Shown here one piece after another: positions 9,775-23,792 of a stretch of 44,290 bases of DNA. Positions within the stretch are counted from its first letter, which is position 1. Each line of letters opens with the position of its first letter. The notes below the pieces were generated by a model. It made no database searches. It saw nothing but the letters and a program-made list of their open reading frames with translations, and was not told the DNA's origin. Origin of the DNA: Conidiobolus incongruus B7586 (taxonomy: Eukaryota; Entomophthoromycota; Entomophthoromycetes; Entomophthorales; Conidiobolaceae); the NCBI GenBank assembly GCA_000697335.1, contig JNEM01015436.1, positions 1 through 44,290 on the forward strand, written 5' to 3'. The position numbers and the translations under genes were made by a program.

Positions 9775-12700
9775 AATCGGGTTTATTATTTAAGGGGTTC
9801 ATAAAATCATCATTAAAATTAATGACCAATTACTTTTTATTAAGTTTATTATTTATGAGTTGTAATTATGAAAGTTTATGATTAATCCAATATCAAAGTC
9901 AATGTTTATTTAATAAAGTTAGAAGATTATCCAATAATCCGATTATCACGGATTTCAACGGAATTCAAATAAGTTGTTACAATTTGGGAACTAAGTCCCG
10001 TAAGCTTCCGAAATAGGAAGTCCTAGATATTCTCGGAGGAATCCGAAGTTCGCAATGATGAGCTAATTGATTGAAATTTCAGAATTACATTCTAAACATT
10101 GATTTGTTTAGATGTAATATTGTATTCAAAATATTGATTACAAATTTTTATAATAATACCTTAAAAGTAAAAAATATTTCACTAGTTGGCTGAGATTATG
10201 CAGCAATATCCTAATAGTTCCAAAATTCTACAAGTGCTAGCAATGATTGGTATTATTTTTAAAAATCGGATCCATTTATTGACCGAATTGTGATATTCTG
10301 TTCTGGTTTAGATATTAGTTTTGGTAATAACAATAGTTTAATAAAACTATTAAATATTCCTATTTTCCCGAATCAATTTAGAATAAGTCAGTGAATTATC
10401 ATAATCATAAAATTTGCAAAATATTTTTAATAGAACTACAAAGGTCTTATATATTATACTTTAAGATAATTTAGCGATACAATACATTTCGTATAGAGGT
10501 ATTTTATTAATTCTCAAGGATTCATAGATTTCACATATTATAACCTAATTAATCGATTTCGATACGATATTTTACAATTTTTAATAATATTTGCATTGAT
10601 TTTTAGTGACAAATAGAATTTAATACCAATCTTCAAAATATTATTTAACTTTATTAAAAAAGGTAATATTAACAAACATTATTGAATGGGATGTAAAAAA
10701 TTTATTCACAATAGATTAATCATAACATTAATTTGAATTAATGGCTATTCATTTTGATTATAAAAGTTGAACTATATAAATTATAATATTCTTACTGGTA
10801 TTCTATAACAGTAGTTGGGTTTAAATTCAGCATATTGCAGAGGAATACTTAAATTAGTAATGAAACAATCAATTTAATATATTAGTGAGCTTATTTAAAA
10901 TTCAAAATATATTGGTTAATATAGTGATATTAAATGATATAGTAGATAGTATTAATATATGCCGTAATCTTGATAAAATTAATCTTAGATCTTAAAAATT
11001 AAGAATGTTTATCAATAATCAGAGAAAAATAGTAAGATATTGAAAGGAAGAGGAAAACTATGTTTAATATCTAAATTGGTATTATCTATTCAATTTAATT
11101 AACTTCAAATGTATAAATTACTTAAGAAACTAAAAGTTAGTATAAATGTAAAGTTATATATATATATGAATTTATAGAGCTAACACCTGAATATATTCAA
11201 TATTTTTTAAATTATAACAATGTTTTTAAAATATTATAATGATGTAAAATAATTATAGAAATTCTCATAATTTTAAATAAACAATTTAATACTTTGTATT
11301 ATAACTTCGTTTATTTAAATAGTCGAATATTGTGAAAAATGATAACTAAAAATTAACAGTTATGATTAAATTATTCATCTGAGTAATTAATGAAAATTAT
11401 TATAAAATTTAATTAATAGTATTTGGAAACAGTTTCTGTAAATAGTAATAATACTAATTATGTTAATTTTTCAACTTATTATATATAAATAAAGCTAATT
11501 TAATTTCCCAAATATCCTATAATTATTGTTGTATTTCAAAATTATCTACCTACTTAAATTTAACAGTTAAACTAATATTATTTCTAGTTTAAGTTGTCTT
11601 CATCAATCTATAATTAAAGAACATTCTTTGTTCTCTTTGTTGTTTTTTTAGATATATCATTCACTGGATCAACTATTTAAACTCCAAAAGTGATAAAGAT
11701 AGAAGGAAGTTTTTTTGGATATTCTGCTATGATGTCTCAACAGTAAGTTTTAAGACATACAACTCTAATGTGTTAAAAAGTAGGATTAATAAATAATTTA
11801 CTATCATATTAACAGTACTTTTCTAGCAAGGATCTTTAATTATAAAACATACTATAAAATACTACATTATGATAGTAGAATAGCCTTTTGTTATATTGTC
11901 ATTAAATATTTATATAATTTGTTTCGTAAAAGCTTAAATTAAAATATTATAAATTTAACTAATATTTATTTAACTATGATACTTTAATATAACCCTTGTA
12001 AAAGTTTACTTTTATATTAAATCTGTTGATTAACCTTATCCAAAGCATTGGTAATATATTTAATACATAAGACAGCAAAAATGGATTTATTAAATAATTA
12101 TATAAGCAAACAATCACCAAAGGTTCAATATTTCAAATTTGAAATTGAGTATTTGAATTTCTTTAATTTGGAATTTTATTTAATATTGGTTTTTATAAAT
12201 TGATTAGATATAAATGTTACAATAAATATATAAAAGAATTATTTATAAACGTTAGAAATAGTTTTAAATAACAAAATATTCGATTTAATTAAAAACTTGT
12301 TAATTAGATTATATAGTGGAAATTTTATCTCTATTTTCATTCGATGAATTTCAATGATTTATGAATTGTTCTTTTAATTCAAGTCAATTGTCACAAATTT
12401 GGATTTTCCTGGTAATTTATTATATTCAAGAAAAATCTCATCTTACAAATTTAACACTATTTATTCTTAATGATTCCATTTTAAGTCTCATTAATTATTA
12501 CTCATGCAATCATTTAATATTTCATACCATAAGTATATAATATATTTTCTAAACAGTTTATTTTACACAATTTCATATTTATTTGACAGGAATTAATGAA
12601 AGAGCAATATTACAATTAACCTTTCATTATATTTCCAAATAATATATAAGGAGATATTAAACTCGAAAATTAGATCTTATTATAAAAATATGATCAACTG

Positions 12701-13704
12701 ATGAACTTTTTGAATGAAACTCAAGAGAATTAAAGCTAAAACATTATAATTTCTTACTGTAAATATATTTACCTATTTGAGTGAAAGTTAGAGTTATATA
12801 CACATATTAGAAAAATAATATATTAATATAATAATTTTGAACCATAAATCAAATACAACGAAATAGGATTCATGAACTAAGATCATTGATAATTTTATGA
12901 TTCAATATTTATAATTTTATTGTTTCAAAGCTAAAAATAATATAATCTAATTTTTATACTTTGCTAAATTGGACAATTAAAAATTATATTGAGATGAATA
13001 AATATGATGAAAATAACTTCTTATATTTGATTTAGAAAAATCCACAAGTTTTTAAATTTTTTGTATATTTTACCAACTGATTGGTTAAATAAATAACCAG
13101 GTTATAAATTATTAAAGTTAATTATGATTTCAATTACAAACATAATATATAATTTTATAACTATTAATTTATAATACATGATATTGAATTTGAATTAATA
13201 ATATATTTTAAATAGATTATAATTATTATATTTAACTATCACTTTGTTATTTTGTGATATTGATACAGAAATAATTTATTTATCTACTAGTAACAATTGT
13301 TATCTGTATGTTTCAAAACATTGAAAACTTATTAGAAATGAAAATTGTAATATAATTAATCCTAAGTAAGGTGTTATTATATATTTACTATTTATTGAAT
13401 TCAATTCCATCAATTTTATTAAAATTTACGATTAATGAAGTAAATTTATGATTCAAATGATATTTAATATAAAATGATAGAGCCTTTAACTATTAATATC
13501 AATGTTGGCATAGTAATATACTATAAATTTAAAAATTCAAAATAAATTTAAAAAAAATGTTAAAATTTAATTCCTTTCAAAAAAAATAATGTCTTTTTTA
13601 AAATCATTCATATATAAAAATATTAAATTTATTCGAAAGTAGTAAATAAATTAATTGGATCCAATTGCTGAAAAAAAATAATTGAAAATGGTTAAGATCC
13701 TTAA
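9775..13704. other. Long spacer between P450 copies A and B
   Basis: Mostly A/T-rich noncoding sequence. A more G/C-rich patch at about 9,940-10,070 contains a small hairpin (CTTCC-GAAATA-GGAAG at about 10,004-10,019) but no recognisable gene. A probable fossil exon lies at 11,652-11,742. I see nothing else supportable. Confidence 0.5.
11652..11742 (+). pseudogene. Fossil exon resembling an FG-GAP (integrin-alpha-like) repeat
   Basis: A 91-base stretch sits between a T-rich TTTTTTTAG acceptor and a consensus GTAAGT donor. It reads ISFTGSTI, one stop, then TPKVIKIEGSFFGYSAMMSQQ. The core G-S-F-F-G-Y-S matches the start of FG-GAP beta-propeller repeats (G-S-x-F-G-Y-S), known from integrin alpha chains and related proteins, including those of early-diverging fungi. 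I found no flanking exons, so this is probably a remnant of a lost multi-exon gene. Retention of both splice signals is the main argument against chance. Confidence 0.4.
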
Positions 13705-15589
13705 TCACATTCTAACTTTGACCTTAATTTTCAAATCACTAGGTCTAATAACTCCAAATGAAGTTAATCTAACCCTATCGAAATCTTCGCTGTCACGAGG
13801 TAAAATAAATTCAAATTTCTGTAATAGCATTGCAATGGTAACACGTTGTTCCATGATTGAGAAAGTAGTTCCAATGCCTAAATAATATATCAGCTACAAT
13901 ATTAATTTTAAAGCGTATATGATTACATGCTCTATTGCCTGTCATAAAAGGCAACCATGCTTTAGATTCTTCGCTAGAAATATCTTGGAATCGATCAGGA
14001 TTAAATTCTTGTGGGTTTTTGAAATAGTTCTTGTTGTGATGTATAGCCCATAAATGTAGGAAAACAGATGTACCTTTGCGGATAGTAATACCGTTAGATA
14101 ATGTATAAGTTTGAGATGTAATGCGATTGACGACACTTGCTGTGGTCATGATTCGCATAGATTCTTTGTTGACAAGGTCCAAGTAGGGAATGTTTTTGAG
14201 CTGGTCTATGGTTGGGATAGTTAGTTCACTAGGCTGACCAAGAGCTTCCAAGATTTGCTGACGGAGTTTATCTTGAATATCCTACAATATCATCAAATTA
14301 ATAATATTTTTTGATAAAATTTGATATTTATAACTTACAGGATAACGTGCCAAATAATACAAAATACTAGTCAAGGTATTAGAGGTGGTATCGTGACCTG
14401 CTAATATGAACACTTTGATATTATCCTAAAATCTATTAATTACTTAATCAATGATTGTATTGTAAAATTTACTCTAATTTCGGCTCTAGTCAATTTCATA
14501 TCACCTTCCATTTCATTACTCTTAATTAACGCAGAAACCAAATCATCATTATCTCCAATCTCCCTATTTTGCAATTCTTCTTTCTTGAGGTCGATCATCT
14601 CATCTACAAAATTATTATAGTCATCCAAGTTTTGATTCAATTGGTCACGTTTAAAGAATGGTAAACTATCTAAAAATGGAAACACAAAGTACTGGAATTG
14701 ATGGAATAGTGTTCCCATAATGTTGTTATAGATGTTGTATAGTTTGGACTCAGGATCTTTGACAGACTAGAAAATATATTAGGTTAAATTCTAAAGGTTA
14801 TGTAGAATTAGTTACTTGAAAGTCGGTGTCGAATATAGCTTTTCCGAGTACATCCAAGGTCAATCTAAATGGCTCAATTATTATCTAACGCATGCGTGTC
14901 GTTTGATGAATTACCTCTGAATCATATCGTGCACCTTGATCTCTTTACCATCGTATTGCTGCCAATTGTCAATCAGATCGTTGACACAGTTGCCAAACAT
15001 TTCGGGTCTCCACGTTCTGTTGAAAACAGGGTTAATAATCTTCCTATGTCTCTTCCATTCCTAATTGACAATAGATATTCATTATAATTCATTATAATTG
15101 AAACTCTCGCGTCTACATACCTCGCCATTGATATTTGCAACTTGATTTTCTCCAAAAAATTTTACGAATAAGGCACTCAATTTAAATTCGTTAGAGTCAG
15201 GTTTTACAAAAATATCTAATTAGTATAGATTATTAATCGTTCAGATATCTTAGGTGTTAAAATACCTGATTTGACAGCTATCTCCCTTGCAACCTTAGGA
15301 TCTCCCACCAATACGCCCCACCCCTGGTGAGTCATAACCTAAACCACAATGAGTCATCTCTACCTTAAGTAAATTCTTTACTTACTCTAATAATTCCATA
15401 CTTGTTGATCAACTCTTGATACATTTCCTCGAATTTGACATCAAATGGTTGCTGCGATATTGCCAATTTAAAGAAACTGAAAATTGGAGCAGCTGGTAAC
15501 TGTCGCAATTCTTTAGAACATTTTAAAAGATTGTTCAGTTTGTAAATGACTAAACCGATTGGGATTGTGATAACCAGCAAATATATCAT
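13705..15589 (-). CDS. Cytochrome P450 monooxygenase (copy B), nine exons
   Basis: Second minus-strand P450, in tandem with copy A about 4 kb away. Exons: 15589-15386, 15338-15266, 15215-15121, 15060-14915, 14864-14816, 14766-14473, 14425-14339, 14281-13927, 13877-13705. Exon lengths equal those of copy A, and the joined frame is open for 491 aa. It keeps the N-terminal anchor, AGHDTTS, ESMR, FNPDRF and FMTGNRACIG. The stop is TGA, whereas copies A, C and D use TAA. Exon 3 departs most from the others: where A and C read SQVGSNNGE or SQVGGNNGE, B reads NQVANINGE, in a region that precedes the C helix and may touch substrate. Introns 1 and 5 resemble copy C, while exon 8 and intron 8 resemble copy A. 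The start is the ATG 60 bases after a TATA box. Confidence 0.9.
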
Positions 15590-15648
15590 TTTTGAAGTCG
15601 AATTGTGATTTTTTAGATTTTGATAATAAGAGTGAGATTGCCCTTCCT

Positions 15649-15656
15649 CTTATATA
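15649..15656 (-). promoter_or_regulatory. TATA box of P450 copy B
   Basis: TATATAAG on the minus strand, 60 bases upstream of the start codon, followed by AGGAAGGG. It parallels copies A and C. Confidence 0.6.
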
Positions 15657-15740
15657 TGCAATAATTATCTTTATTGAATTGAGGAGCCAATTTCCCAATT
15701 AAGTAGCTTTGAATCGGATTTTCAAACTTTATTTTTCAAG

Positions 15741-15752
15741 TCCAAATTTGGA
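15741..15752. promoter_or_regulatory. TCCAAATTTGGA palindrome upstream of P450 copy B
   Basis: A perfect 12-base palindrome about 153 bases from the start codon. The core CCAAATTTGG recurs before copy C, and with one mismatch before copy A, at 140-150 bases. Confidence 0.5.
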
Positions 15753-15759
15753 TGAATAT

Positions 15760-17799
15760 TATTGAATTTATGGGATGGTAAACCCTGGGATAAAATTTAT
15801 ATCCAATTAAATAGTGAGAATTTTATTAATTTTCAATTCAACGGTTAATCATTATCAGACCGTGGCTCCACTCAAATTGACTATCTTCCAATCTAGTTAC
15901 TACTAATAATATATTTCAATTAATAATAATCCATAAATTTTCTTAAATATTTTGAAAAATTGATTTTTCACTATACAATATATTTCAATTTTTCAAATAT
16001 GATTACTACTATTTAGAAGAATTTTTATATATTTATATCGTTGGATTTAATATACAATATGTGAGGGATATTTTTCCAAAACCAACTTTCATGGTTTTGT
16101 AAGTAGCAGTAAACTCAAAAAATATTACATTATATATGATTTTTTACATGAATTTAAAATTTAAACAATGATTCAATCATGTTAATATTAATCATTTTTC
16201 TTAAAGCCAAAAATTAAATATTTAATGTGAAGTGTAAGATCAAAATTAATAACATGTAAATCATATAATTTAATATAGATTTAATTTGAATTAATATCAT
16301 GATATTCATTAAAATGATCAAACTTATAATTTTGTTAAGAAGGGATGTTCAAATGTGATATATACTATATATATTTTTCAATTAAAATATCTAAAAATTG
16401 AACAAAAATTTTTTTTGCACTTTATTATTTGAAATGTTAACCAATTATTAAAAAAATATCATATTCATTTACTTGCAGAAACCGATTTTATAAAATCGTC
16501 ATATTAATTTTAAAATTTTGTCTATTTAATTTATTCACATCAACGTTTAAATCAACATTTTGTAAAATCATAATATATTTCATAAAACAACGAATTTCTC
16601 ATAAAAAATTTAAGATATTAAATGAAATATCTATTTAAATTCACTTATTATGAAATATTCTTATCATAAACTCAAAAAACCTTATAATAGTCGTAATTAA
16701 TTCTTTGAAATTATTATTGGAATTTGGTCCCATATAAGGATTTGAGATTTATTTTGTCTTCGAATAAATCAATCAACCATATATAAGTTATTTTTTTCTG
16801 ATATATAATATATTGAATATCAACAAATCATATCCCATTAATTTACTTTTTATAAAATAATATGCTTATAGGATTTAAAAAATAATAATAATTTTGTTAT
16901 AATGCTTATTATGTAAGAATATAGTTAATATTTTTAATAATAATAATATTTGCTTATGACATTAAATATTGAAATGAATAATATTAACAAACAATGCATT
17001 TAATTAATTTTAAACTATTACTTATGAATAGTAAAATATGATCCATTTTAGTTAAAATAAGCCTGAACTAATATATTTAAATAATAAATTTGAATTCATG
17101 AATCCTTTTACAAATTTATTTTTTAAAAATTATTAAGAATTAGGATTCCTTAAGATTATTATATAACAATATATTATAAAAAAGGTTGAATAATGTATAA
17201 CTATAGGATATTTATCATATCTAAGCGTGTTTCACATTATAGTCTCCCATTATTTAAATTTATTTATAAATCTATATATTTGAAAAAAATATTAATCAAT
17301 ATATATCAATTATTAGACCAACTATAATATCATTTATTTGGCATAATTCAAAGTAAAAATAGTAAACATTATATTTTGCTTTGAAAATATTATTTTAGAA
17401 ACGCTTGAATAAATAAGATTAGATTATCAAACTTATTTCGTCACTATTTAACGAGGTTTAAATATCCTATACTTATTATATATAAAATTTTTAAATAATA
17501 ATTAGGAAAATGTTTATCATTGAGTGTATATGGAAAAAATATATTATCTAATTGATTCATTGAAAATATATTTAATAATTATATTTCCCACACTTTGTCA
17601 AAATCTAAAAATATTAAAATTCAATATTGGTATATAAATTCAAAATTATTGTCATGATAAATTAAAAAATATTCATGAAAATCATAATCCTTGGAATGTT
17701 ACATTAACCTGGAAACTATAGAAACTATATCCATAATATCCAATGGCACCAATAAGACAAAATAAGTAATTTTCATCGAATTTGAGTACCAGATAATTT
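15760..17799. other. A/T-rich spacer
   Basis: No ORF, repeat or motif I can support. Moderately decayed A/T-rich sequence throughout. Confidence 0.5.
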
Positions 17800-18040
17800 G
17801 TTTTTTCAAATTGATTATAGCTTGATGAGATTCATTAATTCACCATCATATTTACATTTAATCCTGATATCATTTTGTTCTCAAAAGTGCCACACTCGAC
17901 AAGCTTGCTTCACTCATTTCCTTTTGTCTCATTTGTGGTGCCCAACATCCTATTTCTTCATTATACATTGCTCTTCTCGATTCACTTCATAATAGTCTCC
18001 AGGTGCAATTGGGTTGAATAAATTTTAACAATGAATTAGC
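17800..18040 (-). pseudogene. Fossil of a small unknown secreted-type protein (copy 1)
   Basis: On the minus strand, frames read FNPIAPGDYYEVNREEQCIMKK, then a Trp/Lys-rich region with stops, then HF, a stop, EQND and KCKYDGELMN. Base by base it aligns with the plus-strand stretch at 23,793-24,057 (FNLITPKGSY ... HFCEETYNEIQSKYDSELID). The shared words in the same order show that both descend from one gene. Several stops are present and the signal peptide is not evident here. The family is not recognised. Confidence 0.45.
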
Positions 18041-19860
18041 ATCCCAGTGAGTGAAATGGTCACGATATTAAGTAATGATTCAATAGTTATAATAAGAATT
18101 ATTGACTAATGTTTAACATCAAACTTTTATCAATGGAAATATATTTTTGATGAATTTAATTCATTCATATTAAGTATATGAGGTCATAATTATTACATGA
18201 ATAGTTAAATCTAAGAGAAAAAAAATTAAAAATTTAATCATATTTGAAGTATGGAACTATTTTGCAAAGTTATAAGCTTATCAACATGTAGTTGTTTTGA
18301 ATTTCTAAATCTAAATAATATTATAAAGAATCAAAATACTATAATAGCTTACAATAATATATAAAAAAAATTAATCAAATAGTCATATTGATTAGTAATT
18401 ATAAGAGTATAATTAAATTTGAAATATTTAGAATATATACATACCGTTATTGACTATTCATTTAATACCATTTAAATGCATATATTTCTTAAAATATCTT
18501 AATTATTGCATTTTCAATATCAATATTGCTATTATTACATTAAATTATTAATATTTTGGATGAATTTATTTATATTAAGCAATTAAAAAATATATGATAC
18601 TATCAAAAAAAATTTCATAATCGGCCAAATTTATTTAATTTTATCTAATTAATAAAATTCAAATATACATTCAGTCTCTTCTTTTGTGATTAATTAGGAA
18701 AATGTTCGATATTCAGAATTGTTTTTTAACAAAATTATATTTGTATTAAATATTCAATATTGTAGATTTTAAAGTTGCTATATTTTTAAGAATGTCCAAA
18801 ATATACTAGTATATAGCAATTATTTAATAAAATTTTGTTCTGCTGATTGCCGAATTTATTCTTTTAAAAACTATTATTCAGTTAATAATAAACTTTTGAA
18901 CAAAATTAATGTATTAATATTAAAAATTATTTTGTTAATCTATCTCATTCAACCAGTATTTTTAAGTGACATTAATATCAATATATATATTACAACTTTA
19001 TAGTTGGTATATGAATGCTAAAAAAATCATATGTATTAATTCAGAATCTTACAATTTAACCAATATTTATATTTTGTATAAACCTTGTAACTATCATATT
19101 TGATCTTGACCAATTCAGTCATGAAATAACCCTTTAATAATATTGTAAGTTTTTATTATTTCTTTGTTTTAAATAATCTTCACTTTAATTTCCTAATATC
19201 AACTTTTAAAAATAGTTGATTTAAGATGTTTTAATAACGATTAACTATTCAACAATTCAATCATTAGTAATACTAATTACATAAATAAAATATATCAATA
19301 TTAGATTAAATATGATATTATCAGGTGGTGAAAAATCTCATCCAGCCACCCAATTTGATGAATCTAGAATATATTTTTGTTACTTTTTAAATATATTAAT
19401 ACATAAAATATTGAAATATTTTCTGTTTTAATATACCATTATAATCAGAGATGTTTATAAATTTATAACACTAAACACGATTTCCAATACAGTTGGTGTA
19501 TTATATTAACAATATTTTAAAACGGTTTTTATTATATATTGAATATGATTTAACAATTGATTGATAATATATTTAACATTAAATAAGAACTAAATAATTG
19601 ATCGAGTAAAGTGAATAATAATTACGAATTATATCCACAATAAATAATACATATGTTGTTAGTCATAATACAATACCAATCAAATTTTTGATTCAAAATC
19701 TCTGATCTAAGCAAACTTGAATTTTTTCTCATAACTAAATTATTTTTCAAAAATAAAAAATTAATATCATAATTAAACATTGCAAATTTCATCAAAATTT
19801 CTAATCTAACAAAATTTGAAGCCAAGTTTTTTAACTTTCCGAATTCAATCAGCTAACTTA
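18041..19860. other. A/T-rich spacer
   Basis: No supportable gene. Short open frames here, such as the minus-strand one at 19,622-19,825, have random composition. Confidence 0.5.
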
Positions 19861-19903
19861 TTTTTTAGACCACATTATTTGAGCTATAAAACCACCATAC
19901 AAT

Positions 19904-21027
19904 ATGATTCAAGTTTCTTCAAGCTCCAACAAGATAGTTCTTCTATTATCAATCTCATCAATCACAATCATTTTTAGAATTTACCAATTATTACAATGTT
20001 CTAAATAATTAATGAATTGGTAAGTTTCTCCATGGTTCAGATTCTTTAACTCCGTCGCTAAGAGATTCGATTAGAATTCGAGGGATTATTTCAGCATTTG
20101 ATTGATGAATATGAGGTTATTAGAATTTGGTTAGATTTTATCATAGTGGTAATATTATATAGCTTATGTATAGGGCTTTACACCTCAAGGATAGTCTGTC
20201 ATAGTAAGAGATTCTAAAGTTTTTAAAATATCTATCAAATCAGGTAGAATTATTTGAATATTCATATTATTCCGGCTATCAATAATTTGCTGAGATAAAT
20301 ATCTTTCAAAAATCTGGTACCACAAAACATAATACTAATCCTTTAATCCTTAAATATATTGGTCCTAGTCAAGTTAGAAGGAATTATGGTAAACCAAATA
20401 GAATATATTTTTTATTTATTATATTCAATGTTTAAATGAAATTCAGGAATGGAAAATACATGGTAAAATTATTAATCCATTCTTTAAACGATTTGGAGTA
20501 CAGAAATGTTTAGCAATTGTCTATAAGGCTGGATCAAGAATCAGCATCAATACAATAGTACTAAAGCCCATGCGTATAATAAGATTCAAAGGTATAGGTT
20601 GCAATATTAGTATTGACTAAAGATTGTTAGAAATTGACATGACTTTTGATGCACTGGGTAAACCTATCTATAATTTTGAATTTGAAATAATCCTTCACAT
20701 TAATTCAGGTAATTTGAAATATTTATTAATATCTAGCGCGCAAAATCTTCTAACTCAAAGCTCTACAACCTAACCAGCAATATCATTCAGCCTTGATTCA
20801 AGTAGTTCCAATACATTTTATTTCAATTTTTTGATTTTATACCATTTTTCAAACGATCATATTTTGATCAATGTTTAGGCCATTAAAATATACTTTTGGG
20901 TAAAGTGTTAGATCTTAAAAAGGGATATATTAGGTTCAAATGTTGAAGATAATTGAGGTTTAGTTTCATTATTTATTGAGCCTAATGAAAATCTGAAAGT
21001 TTAAAATTAACTAATGGTGAAATAAGG
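19904..21027 (+). pseudogene. Cytochrome P450 pseudogene covering exons 1-6
   Basis: The remnant follows the exon order of the intact P450s. It has an N-terminal anchor with FRIYQLLQCSK; a FRFFNSVAKRFD block (compare LSFFQLAISQRPFD); a QG-x-SVIV-RDSKV block near 20,185; LKYIGPSQV near 20,350; EWK-x-H-x-KIINPFF near 20,450; a TFDALGKPIYNF block near 20,645; a block matching the FFKRDQLNQNL region near 20,845; and VLDLKKGYIR with KLTNGEIR ending at 21,027, the exact end of exon 6. At least a dozen stops and frameshifts are present. Exons 7-9 (I helix, ExxR, haem loop) are missing. A TATAAAA-like word precedes the start. A mariner copy begins about 200 bases downstream and may have contributed to loss of the 3' part. 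It lies on the strand of copies C and D. Confidence 0.8.
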
Positions 21028-21231
21028 ACAATTCATATATTTCATTATTTTATATATTCCATCAATATCTATTATATTTAAATTTTCATAATATCAGTTT
21101 ATAAATTATATCAATAGATATATTATAAACTACAATCGTTCCGATATTTTAAATCATAATATTTAAATATTCATAAATATTTCAAAAATTCATCGAAATT
21201 ATTATATATATATTATTATTAATTTGAAATA

Positions 21232-22492
21232 AGGGGAAATTTTTTAATTTTTGATTTTTCAAACATTTCATTAATTTTGAATAAATAAATATTTAAAAAA
21301 TAAATAAGAATATATATATTTTTAATATATATATAATAACTTTTTTGATTAAAAAATTAACTTTTTAAAATTGGTTATTTAATTTAATTTTTTTAATTTA
21401 AATAATAATCATCAAAAGTTTATTTTAAAATTAGTAAAACTTTACCATAAACCCTCTAAAGTTATTTAAAATTTATAAGTAACTTTTGATAATAAAATAT
21501 TATCTAAATTAACTATTTACTGTTAGGTAAATTGCTTTAAAACTAAGAGAGAAATAATTTAAAACCTATTATAATTTTAATAATTAATTTCATCTGTTAT
21601 TTTCCTAATTATTAATAATCTTAAAAAATAAATTAAAAAACTTTTTTATTTTAAATAAAGAATCATTTAAATATTTTAATCTTAATTTTACAAGTATTTT
21701 ATATATATTAAAGTTTAAACTTAAATTAATAAATAAAAATATAAAATAAATACTTTATAATTTAATTAAAATTTAGAAAAAAACTAAAATAACTATTATT
21801 AAATAAAATTTACTAAAATATCATTAAAAATTTAGGTTTTTATAGCAAATTATGATAATTGATGAATTTTAAATCCTTTTATATAATTTTTTATTAAAAC
21901 ACAAATTATAATGCTAGATTAAATTAAATTAACCCCTTTTATAAATCCTTTTAAATAATTATTTTATTAATAAATAAATGTTAATTTTTATAATAAGTTA
22001 TAATAGTATATAATACCTTTATTTAATTTTTGAAGGAAATTAAATTAATAATAAACTTTATATTGCTTTTTTAAATAAATTTATTTTTAATTAATATTCT
22101 TAATATAATTTAAGAAAACTTATGATTTTATATTATAATAGAAAAAATATATAAATTTAAAGCTGTAAAAATTTTTCTAATTAAAAATAACTAGAAAAAA
22201 CTATTATATCTAGTATACTTTATAAATTATAACCTATATAATTATAATTGCTTGAGGTAATTAAAAAATCAACTTATAAGAATGAAAATTTTTGCAAAAA
22301 AATTTAATTGGTTTATAAAATATTAAATTTCAATCTTTAACAAAAAGAATTGTTTTTTAGGTATTAAAAGTTGGTTAAAAGTATAACAAAAAGTTATTAA
22401 TAATAAAAGGAATTATTAGATTTATATTTTATTATTATTTTTATATATTATATATCAAAATGTTTATTTATTTTTAATTGCAAAAAATTCAT
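21232..22492 (+). mobile_element. Tc1/mariner-type DNA transposon, copy 1, heavily decayed
   Basis: About 1.26 kb, alignable end to end with the copy at 40,396-41,670. The left end is GGGGAAATTTTTTAATTT after TA; the right end is the AATTGCAAAAAAT motif, whose reverse complement resembles the left end. Frames show N-terminal helix-turn-helix words, then IIDEF, a stop and I (first catalytic block T-D-E-S-W), then LIKNN, a stop and KKL. The expected second catalytic block, HDN, is not intact. Stops at the Trp of the Y-x-W-I and W-I-P-H words and at the Gln of T-E-A-Q-K coincide with the other copies. It is the most A/T-shifted copy, hence probably the oldest or most mutated. Confidence 0.8.
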
Positions 22493-23792
22493 ATTATATT
22501 ATATACAAATTAATAAATAAAACTATCAACAGAAATTTGAATATAAAGTAAAATAATTAAAAAATATTGAAACTTATTTTTTACAATAATTAAAAAGCAC
22601 TTATTAAAATATTAAATTAAGAAAACTTTATTATTTATAAAAATATATAGAGAACAATTGATGACAAAGAATTTTCAAAAATAATGTTGAATAATTAATA
22701 AATTAGCTTGAAACTAAAAGGCCACACAAAAACACTTATTTAATTTATCATGAATTTTTAACTAACCAGGGAAATATTTCGAATATTACCAAACTACCTT
22801 AGTAAAAAAAGAAAACCTTTTTATTTTATTTTAATTTTATAACTCTCTTCAAATAAATTTTAAATTTAATTATGATTTACTAGTATTTGGACCTTATAAT
22901 TTAAATAAATAAAACGCAAATTATAATTAGTTTATTTTTATATATATTAAGTTCTTATAAAACTTATAAAATTATTTCAAAGGATAAATCATGGACCCTA
23001 ATATATTTTCTATTATTATAAAAAGAATGTTTTGGTTGAAAATTTATAATCAACATCAAAAATAATAAAGCAAAGAATATTTATATGTGAATGCTGTCAT
23101 TAATTATAGATTTTATAGTATATTATTCCACTAATTATTAATTGTAAAAACTATCATTATATGATATATTTTAGATTTGAAGAATTAATGTAACTAATTA
23201 GTGTAACAAAAGTTCAATAAATAACATCTTACTTATATGTTCATAACTAATATACAGACGATTAAAATGGTCGAACTTTCATTATTGGATAGAACTGATC
23301 ATTATTACCCCATCTTTTATACTTACAAATTACGAATACCTGTGATTGCTATTATTGTGGTGAGTTGAAGTGTTTAATTTAGTAAAAAATTTGACGAAAT
23401 ATTAATTTTTTTAGTTGTAAATTTGAAAATAAATTCCAAATTATTATATAAGTAGTTATCATTTGGAATTACGTCATTGAAAACGGAAGAAGATTTTGAC
23501 TATTATAATAATATTGCTTTCGCTATAGCTTATTATGTCTTGTATTAATAGAAGTTCAAAATCATTGAACTATTTGAACCGCTCTGTATATTCATAAAAG
23601 ATTTTTCCCAACAAAACAATGCTTAATTTTAATCTAATAATAGACGTAAAATAATGCAACAATTTTAAGATATTTTCTAAAGTTTTCATTTTTATGAAAA
23701 TATTAATATATAAATCAATCACTATCATCAAGGATATAAATAGGTTCAAAAGCTGTTGATATTTATATTTGCAGTTAATATTATTCACACAA
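22493..23792. other. A/T-rich spacer
   Basis: No gene I can support. I looked here for the missing P450 exons 7-9 beyond the mariner and did not find them. The minus-strand open frame at 23,570-23,806 overlaps the likely signal peptide of the plus-strand fossil that follows and looks spurious. Confidence 0.5.
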
